Assembly (NCBI RefSeq): GCF_965661665.1 | Contig: NZ_CBFIEO010000009.1 | Coordinates: 1 to 64,000, forward strand | Origin: Cognatiyoonia sp965661665 | GTDB taxonomy: Bacteria > Pseudomonadota > Alphaproteobacteria > Rhodobacterales > Rhodobacteraceae | Direction of reading: 5' to 3' | DNA length: 64,000 nucleotides | Part shown: positions 52,928 through 61,081 of the stretch, piece by piece | Layout: the number at the start of each line of letters is the position of its first letter | Numbering within the stretch: position 1 is the first letter of the stretch | Program-made: the position numbers and the translations under genes | Notes under the pieces: model-generated | What the model was told of the DNA's origin: nothing | The model's input: the letters and a program-made list of their open reading frames with translations, nothing else | Database searches by the model: none

Positions 52928-53554
52928 TTAGCGTTCGAGCGCGCCTTTGCCTGCGATGATCTTGTCGCGGAATTTAAGGATGCGGGTGACGCGCGTGGCG
53001 CTTTGCTTGGCGCTGTTGAGGTTTAGGATATAGCTTTTCTGACGACCAGACGTGAGGGCGTGGAACGCCTCTGCCAGTTCGGGATCGGCGTCAAGGGCGC
53101 TGATGAGTTCTTCCGGCAGCTCCTGTTCCTCAACCACTTTGACGGGCTTGATGCCAGCATCGGCATAGCTGATCGCTTCGGCGAGGTATGCCAGGATAAT
53201 GTCTTTCCGCGCGGCCACCTGCCCCACATCAGTGAAAGGGATCATGTCGGCCTGTTTCGCATTGACCCCTTGTTTTTCCAAGATGGCATGTGGGTCTTTC
53301 ATGAGGGAGCTGTTGAAGAAGGTCAGCCGGAAGTCATTTCGAAACGCCCCGAAGATCGCGATGTTGCGGCCATTCCGCACGTAGGTCGGCTGGCCCAATT
53401 TGACCATCTCTTCCAGCCCCGCCGCCTGACAAATCGCCCTGAGTTGCAACAACCCATCGCGCCAGAGCGCGGCGGAGCAATCGGGCGTGTCAAAGCGGTC
53501 GCAGCGCCCGCAGCCTTTGGTGAAATAATCTTCGATGTTGCCGATCATGGGCAT
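52928..53554 (-). CDS. YdeI/OmdA-type protein (DUF1801 plus bacteriocin-protection domain)
   Basis: A 208-residue cytosolic protein. The N-terminal half is a DUF1801-like fold (MVKLGQPTYVRNGRNIAIFGAF) and the C-terminal half is the YdeI/OmdA bacteriocin-protection helical domain (LPEELISALDADPELAEAFHALT, SGRQKSYILNLNSAKQSATRVTRI). E. coli YdeI is linked to peptide resistance, so a stress role is possible. Start at 53554 or 53548 (both Met). Confidence 0.85.
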   Translation of the reverse strand: MPMIGNIEDYFTKGCGRCDRFDTPDCSAALWRDGLLQLRAICQAAGLEEMVKLGQPTYVRNGRNIAIFGAFRNDFRLTFFNSSLMKDPHAILEKQGVNAKQADMIPFTDVGQVAARKDIILAYLAEAISYADAGIKPVKVVEEQELPEELISALDADPELAEAFHALTSGRQKSYILNLNSAKQSATRVTRILKFRDKIIAGKGALER

Positions 53555-53598
53555 GGGGTGAGTGTATCAGGGGCAGATCGGAGGCTCCAGCACATGCG

Positions 53599-53621
53599 CT
53601 CCTGACACCTGCTGTCAGGAG
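53599..53621. promoter_or_regulatory. Perfect hairpin before uvrB
   Basis: CTCCTGACA and TGTCAGGAG pair fully around CCTGC, 62 nt upstream of uvrB. No T run follows. It may be an operator or leader structure. Confidence 0.4.
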
Positions 53622-53629
53622 AGGCTCTT

Positions 53630-53644
53630 GAACCTATGGGGAAT
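53630..53644 (+). promoter_or_regulatory. Candidate LexA box upstream of uvrB
   Basis: GAAC-N7-GAAT differs in one base from the alphaproteobacterial LexA direct repeat GAAC-N7-GAAC, and lies 38 nt before uvrB, an SOS gene in many bacteria. Confidence 0.4.
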
Positions 53645-53682
53645 AAGGCCAACTATATGGGTCTGCCCCCAAGGAGTCTGTC

Positions 53683-55893
53683 ATGGCCTACTCCCATTCC
53701 GACAAACGCGAACTTGAAGATGCTGCCTATCTGTCGAACCCCGCGCCGAATGTGCGTGAGCGGGAGAAGATGGAGGGCGGCTTCGCCTTTAAGATGGTGA
53801 CGGAGTTTCAGCCTGCAGGGGATCAGCCAACGGCCATCAAGGAGCTGGCCGACGGCGTGAATGATGGGGAACGGGATCAAGTGCTCTTGGGCGCGACGGG
53901 CACTGGTAAGACCTTCACCATGGCGAAGGTCATCGAGGAGACGCAGCGCCCTGCGATCATTCTGGCCCCGAACAAGACGCTCGCCGCGCAGCTTTATGGG
54001 GAGTTCAAGGGCTTCTTCCCTGACAACGCGGTCGAGTATTTCGTCAGTTACTACGACTACTACCAGCCCGAAGCCTATGTCGCGCGGTCCGACACCTACA
54101 TCGAGAAAGAGAGCCAGATCAACGAACAGATCGACCGGATGCGCCATTCGGCGACGCGGGCGCTGTTGGAGCGAGATGATGTGATCATCGTTGCCTCCGT
54201 CTCTTGCATCTATGGTATCGGGTCGGTGGAGACCTATGGCGCGATGACGCAGGATATTCATGCGGGCAGGATGTATGACCAGCGCAAGATCATGGCTGAC
54301 CTTATCGCGCAGCAGTACCGCCGCAACGATCAGGCGTTCCAGCGCGGCACGTTCCGGGTGCGTGGCGACAGTTTGGAGATTTGGCCCGCCCACCTTGATG
54401 ATCGGGCGTGGAAGCTATCGTTCTTTGGCGAAGAGCTTGAGACGATCACAGAGTTTGACCCGCTGACCGGTGAAAAGACAGACACGTTTGAGAAGGTGCG
54501 TGTCTACGCGAACTCTCACTATGTGACGCCCAAACCGACGATGCAGCAGGCGATTATCGGCATCAAGAAAGAGCTGAAGATCAGGCTCGACCAGCTGGTG
54601 AAGGAGGGCAAGTTGCTGGAGGCGCAGCGGTTGGAGCAGCGCACGAACTTTGACCTTGAGATGTTGGAAGCGACGGGCGTTTGCAACGGGATTGAGAACT
54701 ATTCGCGCTATCTAACAGGCCGCGCTCCGGGGGAGCCGCCCCCCACCCTGTTTGAGTTCATTCCCGACAACGCGATTGTGTTTGCCGATGAAAGCCACGT
54801 GTCGGTGCCGCAGATCGGCGGGATGTATAAGGGCGACTATCGCCGCAAGTTCACACTGGCCGAGCATGGCTTCCGCCTGCCGTCTTGCATGGACAACCGC
54901 CCACTGAAATTTGAAGAGTGGGACGCGATGCGCCCACAGTCTGTTTATGTCTCCGCCACGCCCGCTGCGTGGGAGTTGGAGCAGGCCGGCGGCGTCTTTA
55001 CTGAACAGATCATTCGTCCAACGGGGCTTTTGGACCCTGAGGTGGAAATCCGTCCAGTGGAGATGCAGGTCGATGACCTATTGGATGAGGTCCGCAAGGT
55101 GGCCGCTGATGGGTTCCGTTCGTTGGTGACGACACTGACCAAGCGGATGGCCGAAGATCTGACCGAATATATGCACGAACAGGGTATTCGGGTGCGCTAC
55201 ATGCACTCTGACATCGACACGATTGAGCGGATCGAGATCCTGCGCGACCTGCGGCTTGGCGCGTTTGATGTGCTGATTGGCATTAACCTGCTGCGCGAAG
55301 GTTTAGATATTCCCGAGTGTGGATTGGTGGCCATTTTGGACGCTGACAAGGAGGGGTTCCTGCGGTCGGAGACGTCACTCGTCCAGACCATCGGTCGTGC
55401 AGCGCGGAACGCAGACGGGCGCGTCATCATGTACGCCGACCGGATTACAGGCTCGATGGAGCGTGCGCTGAAGGAAACCGAACGCCGCCGCACCAAGCAA
55501 ATGGCCTATAACGAAGCGCATGGCATCACGCCGGAGACGGTGAAGAAGAACGTCGAAGATATTTTGGCCGGTCTTTACAAAGGCGACACCGATCAGGCGC
55601 GTGTCACGACCAAGGTTGAGAAGCCGGGACAGAACATGCAGGCGGTATTGGATGGTTTGCGGGCCGATATGCGCAAGGCGGCTGAGAACCTGGAATTTGA
55701 AGAGGCGGCCCGCCTCCGCGACGAAGTGAAGCGGTTGGAAACGGTCGAGTTGACTATTGCCGATGACCCACTTGCCCGCCAATATGCAGTGGACAAAGCG
55801 GTTGAGGACGCCAAGGCAGCCTCTGGCCGCAGCACGATGGGACGTGGTGGCATGCGTGGCGGTGTGAAGCGAAAGAAGAAATGGCAAGGCTAG
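53683..55893 (+). CDS. uvrB: Excinuclease ABC subunit B
   Basis: A 736-residue DNA repair helicase-like protein. Walker A LGATGTGKTFTMAK is near residue 64-77, the beta-hairpin tip region YYDYYQPEAYV follows, DEXX box reads VFADESHVSVPQ, helicase motif VI is QTIGRAARN, and the C-terminal UVR motif (NLEFEEAARLRDEVKRLE) binds UvrC. Its N-terminus is some 30 residues longer than E. coli UvrB, usual in this group. The last 13 nt overlap the next gene. Confidence 0.98.
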   Translation: MAYSHSDKRELEDAAYLSNPAPNVREREKMEGGFAFKMVTEFQPAGDQPTAIKELADGVNDGERDQVLLGATGTGKTFTMAKVIEETQRPAIILAPNKTLAAQLYGEFKGFFPDNAVEYFVSYYDYYQPEAYVARSDTYIEKESQINEQIDRMRHSATRALLERDDVIIVASVSCIYGIGSVETYGAMTQDIHAGRMYDQRKIMADLIAQQYRRNDQAFQRGTFRVRGDSLEIWPAHLDDRAWKLSFFGEELETITEFDPLTGEKTDTFEKVRVYANSHYVTPKPTMQQAIIGIKKELKIRLDQLVKEGKLLEAQRLEQRTNFDLEMLEATGVCNGIENYSRYLTGRAPGEPPPTLFEFIPDNAIVFADESHVSVPQIGGMYKGDYRRKFTLAEHGFRLPSCMDNRPLKFEEWDAMRPQSVYVSATPAAWELEQAGGVFTEQIIRPTGLLDPEVEIRPVEMQVDDLLDEVRKVAADGFRSLVTTLTKRMAEDLTEYMHEQGIRVRYMHSDIDTIERIEILRDLRLGAFDVLIGINLLREGLDIPECGLVAILDADKEGFLRSETSLVQTIGRAARNADGRVIMYADRITGSMERALKETERRRTKQMAYNEAHGITPETVKKNVEDILAGLYKGDTDQARVTTKVEKPGQNMQAVLDGLRADMRKAAENLEFEEAARLRDEVKRLETVELTIADDPLARQYAVDKAVEDAKAASGRSTMGRGGMRGGVKRKKKWQG

Positions 55894-56312
55894 CAGCGCT
55901 GTTTGCTCTGATTGCGACACCTGTTGGCGCGTGGGAGTTCCACGCCGATCCAATTTGCACGATCGAACATCAAAACTCGGGCGGTCAGGTCACGGTCACC
56001 TTTGACCCGTTGAGCCGTCTTTACGGGATTGATCTCACCTTGGCAGAGGGGCAATGGCCCGGAGCGCCCACGTTCGGGATCCTGTTTGCGGGTGGCAATC
56101 AAATCCAGATCGGCACCGACCGCCATCAACTGTTGGAAGACGGCGCCACCTTGCGGGTGACAAACAAAGGGTTTGGCAATCTGCTTGATGGGTTGGAGTT
56201 CAATCTGCGCGCCTTTGCCAAGACCGGCGGTCAAATCTTTGTCTTTGAGCTGATGGAAGCCGCCCCTGCTGTACAAGCCTTTCGCGATTGTGGGACGACG
56301 CTGTCGTCGTGA
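55881..56312 (+). CDS. Exported protein of unknown function
   Basis: A 143-residue protein with a short signal peptide (MARLAALFALIATPVGA) followed by WEFHADPICTIEH. A conserved pair of cysteines (about 26 and 137) could form a disulfide. The mature part is mostly beta strand. I do not recognise the family, but the uvrB-this-gene-flavin-enzyme string looks operonic: it overlaps uvrB by 13 nt and the next gene by 4 nt. Confidence 0.75.
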   Translation: MARLAALFALIATPVGAWEFHADPICTIEHQNSGGQVTVTFDPLSRLYGIDLTLAEGQWPGAPTFGILFAGGNQIQIGTDRHQLLEDGATLRVTNKGFGNLLDGLEFNLRAFAKTGGQIFVFELMEAAPAVQAFRDCGTTLSS

Positions 56313-56782
56313 CCGACAAGATTAACCCAATCCAACCGACTGATGATGACGCGCGCGCCTTGATACGTTGGTTGCTGGCGGAGGCACGGTTTGGCGCTTT
56401 GGCCGTGCGGCATCCTGAGACGGGCGCACCCTATGTGTCGCGCAGTGCGACCGTGGCATTGGACGGGGCGCCGCATCTACTGATCTCAACCCTGTCGCTG
56501 CACACCAAGGCGCTGATGGCGGATCCACAGTGTTCAATGCTGCTGGGGGAGCCGGGCAACAAAGGTGATCCCCTGACCCACCCGCGCATGACGGTGATGG
56601 GATGTGCCGAGTTGGCTGATAAAGCTGCGTTGAAAGAGGCGTGGTTGGCAGCGATCCCGAAGGCGAAGCTTTACTATGATTTCACCGACTTCCAGATGTG
56701 GCGGATCACGCCAGAAACCATTCATCTAAACGGGGGATTTGGGAAGGCGTTCGAGTTAACGCCGGACGATCTAAAGGGCTGA
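56309..56782 (+). CDS. HugZ/pyridoxamine-5'-phosphate-oxidase-like protein
   Basis: A 157-residue split-barrel flavin- or heme-binding protein. The PNPOx-like core is GALAVRHPETGAPYVSRSATVAL, LISTLSLHTKALMADP, SMLLGEPGNKGDPLTHPRMTV, and the C-terminal WRITPETIHLNGGFGKAF, as in HugZ-type heme-utilisation proteins. It starts with GTG at 56309 overlapping the previous stop (GTGA). It converges with the NYN gene; the two coding ends overlap by 12 nt. Confidence 0.85.
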   Translation: MTDKINPIQPTDDDARALIRWLLAEARFGALAVRHPETGAPYVSRSATVALDGAPHLLISTLSLHTKALMADPQCSMLLGEPGNKGDPLTHPRMTVMGCAELADKAALKEAWLAAIPKAKLYYDFTDFQMWRITPETIHLNGGFGKAFELTPDDLKG

Positions 56783-57289
56783 CATTTTTAGGGCGCCTTT
56801 TATGAAGCTGCCGCGCACCAGCCTGCCCCGTTTCTTGATCCAACGGTGCTTAACGAACCAATCGCGGAAACGGTCGTTGGAGACTACCCGAAGCTCATGT
56901 TCGGATGCAAAGCTGAGAATGGCCTCATCCGCTATCTGCCCTTTTGAGACGACCAAAACTTGCTTGGCGGGAAGTCCGATGAGATTCGCCATCGGAGCAT
57001 CATCAAGGTAGCGGTCTGACAGTTTGTAACCAACGTTGGCGTCGAAAATGACGTAAGGCTTAAGATCACGGTCGATCAGGTGTTGGACGGCGCGTTTGCG
57101 AACCTTCACCGATGGATCGCCGCCCCAGTGCATGACATTCGACCCATCAACGACAATCGCGTTTGAGGGAACAGTTTCGCGCGGACCAAAGATCTTGCGG
57201 AGCAACAGTCCCAGAGCACAGATGACGGCAGCCAAACCGAAAGCAGCGATGAGCCCGATGAGAAGCCAGTCAGTGGTTGAAAATTCCAT
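56771..57289 (-). CDS. Membrane-anchored NYN/Zc3h12a-type ribonuclease domain protein
   Basis: A 172-residue protein with one N-terminal membrane helix (about 7-29) and a cytosolic NYN/RNase_Zc3h12a domain. Nuclease acidic residues are in NAIVVDGSNVMHW (Asp), KPYVIFDANVGYKL (Asp), KGQIADEAILSFA (Asp) and RVVSNDRFRDWF (Asp). This is the Regnase-1-like catalytic set. The start at 57289 (MEFSTTDW) or 57295 are both possible. Substrate RNA unknown; it may act at the membrane. Confidence 0.85.
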   Translation of the reverse strand: MEFSTTDWLLIGLIAAFGLAAVICALGLLLRKIFGPRETVPSNAIVVDGSNVMHWGGDPSVKVRKRAVQHLIDRDLKPYVIFDANVGYKLSDRYLDDAPMANLIGLPAKQVLVVSKGQIADEAILSFASEHELRVVSNDRFRDWFVKHRWIKKRGRLVRGSFIKGALKMSAL

Positions 57290-57330
57290 ATACACGCCTT
57301 AGTTGCGCACCCCCTTAGGGACAACAAAAA

Positions 57331-57352
57331 AGGCGCGGAAAACTCCGCGCCT
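57331..57352. terminator. Rho-independent terminator after tauC
   Basis: GGCGCGGA and TCCGCGCC pair perfectly around AAAC, with A/T runs on both flanks (TTTTTTGTT on the minus strand). It ends tauABC transcription. Confidence 0.9.
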
Positions 57353-57375
57353 TTTCGTCGAAATTTATCTTGGGA

Positions 57376-58713
57376 TCAGCCTTTACCCTTCCACGGCACC
57401 AGCCATTTTTCAAGCTGGCGCATCAGCATGTCGATGCTGAAGCCGATGATGCCGATCAGGATGATGCCCATGATGACGATGTCGGTGTTCTGGAACTTGG
57501 ACGCGGTCATGATCATCATCCCGGCACCCTTTTGCGCTGCGACCAGTTCGGCGGCCACAACGGTGCCCCAGCAGACCCCCATCGCCACGCGCGCGGCGGT
57601 GAAAATCTCCGGCAGGGAGTTTGGAATGATGACGTGGCGCATGATCTGCCACTTGCTTGCGCCTAAGGAATAGGCCGCGTGGACCTTTGAAATCCGCACA
57701 CCGGAAACGCCGGACCGTGCGCCGATAGCCATTATCCAGAGGGCAGCGAGGAAGAGCAGTATGATCTTTCCTTCTTCCCCAATACCGGCCCAGATGATGA
57801 CCAGCGGGATCAGGGCGAGCGGTGGCACGGGGCGCATAAATTCCACGATTGGATCAAACCAGCCACGGAACCAGTCAGAGAGGCCCATTGCGTAACCAAG
57901 CGGGATGCCGACCAGAGCGCCAAGCAGGAAGCCGACGACAACGCGGAAGAGCGAGTAGCCAAGGTGTTGTGCCAGCGTGAAATTGCGGAATCCTTCGGTC
58001 GCGATTTCCGTCAGGCGTTCCCAAACACGTTCTGGGGATGGGAGCCAGATCGGCTCCATCTGCCAGCCGGTAGAGGGAACGATATTGAGCGTGCCTTTCT
58101 GGGACATGTTGACCTGGCCAAACTCAGTCGGGACGCTACCACCGGGTTCAATCGGCATGCCGTTGACAGCGGAAACGATGGCCCCGTCGTCGCGAGTGAT
58201 TTCATCATTGCGGTCCACGCGCAGAAGTTCGGTGCGGTAGGCGGTGATGGCGATGCTGTCGTTCTTGGCAAACCCGTCGCCCGGTTCAACCTCTGGCGCG
58301 GTCACGTCTTGGCCGGTTTGGAAGACGAGGACGGTGACCTCTGCATCGTCGCTTTGGCCGTTTGCGGTGGCGGTGGCGGTGTAGGTGAATGACCCCTCCC
58401 CCGTGAACGCGCCGGGCATATGCAGGAAGCCAGGCAGGAGTTTTGAGCCTGTGAATGCGCCCCAGAGGACAAAGATCAACAGGATCGAAACGACGGAAGC
58501 GACGGTGTTTGAAGACACCGCACTTTCATCGCCGAAGGTCACGGTCTTAAGGGAGCCATAGTCCTTCTTTGGCGTCAGGGCCCGCTTGACCAAGTTCCAG
58601 GTGAACAGGCAGAGCAGTATAAGAAGTACGTAGCCCAGAATGTAAGGGATCGCTGCCAGAAGTGTTGCGAAGACGGCGAAGAGTTCGCCGAAGAGTTCAC
58701 CGAAAATGTTCAT
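57376..58713 (-). CDS. tauC: Taurine-type ABC transporter permease with large N-terminal extension
   Basis: A 445-residue permease, far longer than TauC/SsuC (about 250-280). The C-terminal half is a normal permease with the EAA loop (AAYSLGASKWQIMRHVIIPNSLPEIF). The N-terminal half has two extra helices (about 12-38 and 68-86), then a polar, beta-rich, presumably periplasmic stretch (about 95-215) with a TYTATATANGQSDDAEVTV segment. The ATG at 58713 overlaps the tauB stop by 4 nt. Its place between tauB and the terminator supports taurine transport. Confidence 0.9.
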   Translation of the reverse strand: MNIFGELFGELFAVFATLLAAIPYILGYVLLILLCLFTWNLVKRALTPKKDYGSLKTVTFGDESAVSSNTVASVVSILLIFVLWGAFTGSKLLPGFLHMPGAFTGEGSFTYTATATANGQSDDAEVTVLVFQTGQDVTAPEVEPGDGFAKNDSIAITAYRTELLRVDRNDEITRDDGAIVSAVNGMPIEPGGSVPTEFGQVNMSQKGTLNIVPSTGWQMEPIWLPSPERVWERLTEIATEGFRNFTLAQHLGYSLFRVVVGFLLGALVGIPLGYAMGLSDWFRGWFDPIVEFMRPVPPLALIPLVIIWAGIGEEGKIILLFLAALWIMAIGARSGVSGVRISKVHAAYSLGASKWQIMRHVIIPNSLPEIFTAARVAMGVCWGTVVAAELVAAQKGAGMMIMTASKFQNTDIVIMGIILIGIIGFSIDMLMRQLEKWLVPWKGKG

Positions 58714-59519
58714 GCCCCTACTCCTTCGGTACGACCCATGATTTCTTCTTCCATATCCCAAATCATGCCGAGGATTTCCTCGCGCACCTCATTGAAACGT
58801 GGGTCTTTCTTGACCTCGCGGAGGTCTTGGCCGACACCCATGTCAGCGAAAGGAAGGTTGTATTCTTTGTGGATGCGGCCGGGGCGCGGGGCCATCACGA
58901 TGAGGCGTTCGCCCAACAGCAAGGCTTCTTCCACTGAGTGGGTGATCAGGATGATCGTCTTGCCGGTTTCTTTCCAGAGTTTCAGAACCAGACCCTGCAT
59001 CTTTTCGCGGGTTAGCGCGTCGAGCGCGCCAAGCGGTTCATCCATCAGGATGACGTCTGGATCGTTGGCAAGGCAGCGAGCCAAGGCGACACGCTGCTGC
59101 ATACCGCCGGAGAGTTCGTAGATCGCCTTTTCCTTGAAGTCCTGCAGGCCGACGATGTCGAGAAGGTGGTCAACTTCCACCGAATATTCCGACGCTTTCT
59201 GGCCTTTCATCCGTGGGCCAAAGCTGACGTTGTCACGCACGCTCATCCATTCGAAGAGCGCGCCCTGCTGGAACACCATGCCGCGTTCTTTGCCTGGCCC
59301 TTCGACCGTCGCGCCGTTCAGTTCGATGTTGCCTTCGGTTGGGGCGAGAAAACCAGCAACAATGTTGAGAAGCGTGGTCTTACCGCAGCCAGACGGGCCG
59401 AGGACGGACAAGAGCTCCCCCGCTTTGAGGTTCAATGATACGTCTTTGAGCGCCTGAACGGAGGACCCGTTCGGCAAATCGAACCGCATCGAGATACTGT
59501 TGATATTAAGTCCCGACAT
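58710..59519 (-). CDS. tauB: Taurine ABC transporter ATP-binding protein
   Basis: A 269-residue ATPase. Walker A is GPSGCGKTTL near residue 42, Q-loop GMVFQQGALFEW, signature LSGGMQQRVALARC, Walker B VILMDEPLGALD, and H-loop ITHSVEEA. It pairs with TauC and energises import of taurine. tauA lies 105 nt upstream; tauC overlaps by 4 nt. Related sulfonate/nitrate ATPases are alternatives, but the neighbouring tpa and tauR support taurine. Confidence 0.93.
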   Translation of the reverse strand: MSGLNINSISMRFDLPNGSSVQALKDVSLNLKAGELLSVLGPSGCGKTTLLNIVAGFLAPTEGNIELNGATVEGPGKERGMVFQQGALFEWMSVRDNVSFGPRMKGQKASEYSVEVDHLLDIVGLQDFKEKAIYELSGGMQQRVALARCLANDPDVILMDEPLGALDALTREKMQGLVLKLWKETGKTIILITHSVEEALLLGERLIVMAPRPGRIHKEYNLPFADMGVGQDLREVKKDPRFNEVREEILGMIWDMEEEIMGRTEGVGA

Positions 59520-59624
59520 TCCCTACCCCGTTCTATATTCGAGAAAACGCCGTCGGTTGGTGCGCTTGCCGGAATATAGAGGCTGATTGTGGGGCACGGT
59601 CGAACCGCGCCCCACAGATCATTC

Positions 59625-60632
59625 TTACATGGAGCTGACAGACATCAGCGCGTCTTTGGAGATCGCACCTTCGTAGCTGTCGAGCGCGGATGGGATGGAG
59701 CCTGCACCCACGAAGACGTCTGCAACGCCTTTCATGAATGTCGCAGCGTTGCCGCCCAACCACGCTTCGGACAACTGGTCTTCAACAGTTGGGAACACGA
59801 ATGTTGCCATTGTTTCAGCTGTCGCATCTTCGTCCATACCAGCGTCTTTTGCGATCACTGGCAGCATTTCAGCCTGCATGTCGCCTGCGTTCCACATCTC
59901 GTTCGATTTCGCTGTGACTTCAGCAAACTTTGCGACGAGCTCTGGGTTTTCAGCGACGAAGGATGCTGGTGCAGTTGTCGCGTCGAACACGAGGATGCCG
60001 AGCGCTTCTTTCTCTGCACCTGTCAGAAGAACGTTGCCGTGCTCCTTCATGCGGCGCAGCGCACCACCCCAACCACAGGACATGTCAACCTGACCCTGTG
60101 CGATCGCAGCAGCGCCGTCAGCAGGGGCCATGTCAACGATTTCCATGGAGGAGATATCGACACCGAAGTGGTTCATCTGGGACAGAAAGCCGTAGTGGGC
60201 AGCTGTGCCGAGTGGAACAGCGACTTTCTTACCAGCCAGTTCGCCAGCGGAGTCCTTATCGATTTCGAGGCCGGATGCGACAACGCAGTTGTCGTTGTCA
60301 GCGTAGGACACAGCAACGTCGATGATCTGAAGGTCCTGACCTGCGGATGTTGCGACCACGAATGGTGGGATACCCTGAGAGACGGAGATCTGAACATCGC
60401 CAGATGCCATCGCTGCAGACATCGCAGTGCCTGTGTCGAAGGAGACCCAGTTGATGTCGACGCCCAGCGCCTCTTCATACATCTCGTTCACTTTTGCGAA
60501 CTGGAACGGCATTGGCCATTCGAGGAAGTACGCAACGGTGATTTCGCCGTGGCCTGCAGCCATTGCGGACTGACCGCCAGCCAGCAACGCCGCGCCAGCA
60601 ACAGCACCCATCAGTGTGTTCTTGAGTTTCAT
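59625..60632 (-). CDS. tauA: Taurine ABC transporter substrate-binding protein
   Basis: A 335-residue periplasmic binding protein. The signal peptide (1-25, ending AMA) precedes the mature ITVAYFLEWPMPFQFAK. The GTAMSAAMASGDVQISVSQGIPPFV segment is typical of TauA/SsuA-like NMT1 proteins. First gene of tauABC, transcribed away from tpa. The 449-nt region upstream carries candidate TauR sites. Confidence 0.92.
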   Translation of the reverse strand: MKLKNTLMGAVAGAALLAGGQSAMAAGHGEITVAYFLEWPMPFQFAKVNEMYEEALGVDINWVSFDTGTAMSAAMASGDVQISVSQGIPPFVVATSAGQDLQIIDVAVSYADNDNCVVASGLEIDKDSAGELAGKKVAVPLGTAAHYGFLSQMNHFGVDISSMEIVDMAPADGAAAIAQGQVDMSCGWGGALRRMKEHGNVLLTGAEKEALGILVFDATTAPASFVAENPELVAKFAEVTAKSNEMWNAGDMQAEMLPVIAKDAGMDEDATAETMATFVFPTVEDQLSEAWLGGNAATFMKGVADVFVGAGSIPSALDSYEGAISKDALMSVSSM

Positions 60633-60877
60633 TCATATTCTCCCTTGTGATGTCTCGGCTTGTCCGAGATCGTCGGTAAGTCATTACGACCGCCTGAACG
60701 AAAACGAGCTAAACACAGGCCATGCCATTCGGCTAGCCCCTGTTGCGTCGGGGTCGTCAAATTTCCGACATTATCGAAAACTCTGAGCGGTCTGCTTAAT
60801 TTTGCACCGATTTCAGACCCTTGCGTCAACATGTAGCTGCTAAAAGGGTTATGGTTTTCCGACGCCTTGGGTGGGTT

Positions 60878-60933
60878 CAGAATGTGAAATTCTGCCTTAA
60901 AGCCATTGAAATCAGAATGTTAGAGCAATTCTG
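60878..60933. promoter_or_regulatory. Two CAGAAT...ATTCTG dyads
   Basis: Dyad one (60878-60894) is CAGAAT-N5-ATTCTG and dyad two (60913-60933) is CAGAAT-N9-ATTCTG. Both begin CAGAATGT and start 35 bp apart. They are possible regulator sites, separate from the TCTGG repeats. Confidence 0.4.
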
Positions 60934-60985
60934 GCATGGGTTCGACCTGCAATCTGGTATTATTTTTAGTGAGTATCTGGCCCTA
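60928..60985. promoter_or_regulatory. Three TCTGG direct repeats, 23-bp spacing
   Basis: TCTGG starts at 60930, 60953 and 60976, within ATTCTGGCATGG, AATCTGGTATTA and TATCTGGCCCTA. MocR/GabR-type regulators such as TauR bind direct repeats with a CTGG core, and 23 bp is about two helical turns. This is a candidate TauR operator. Confidence 0.5.
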
Positions 60986-61081
60986 TTTCAGTAGCAAACG
61001 TAAGGATCAAATATCGTATCAACGTTTGCCGAGCCCAAAGGATTCGATTGGGCGGCTGATTTCTGAACATGGAGAGGCTTC

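Larger units (their letters stand above)
60633..61081. promoter_or_regulatory. Divergent tauA/tpa control region
   Basis: This 449-nt region has no gene and holds promoters for both operons. Inside are three TCTGG repeats at exact 23-bp spacing and two CAGAAT...ATTCTG dyads (listed separately). The segment nearest tpa includes GGAGAGG before the ATG. Confidence 0.7.

Noticed and set aside
59589..60650. Plus-strand open frame of 353 codons
   Set aside because: Antisense to tauA, which has a signal peptide and family motifs.
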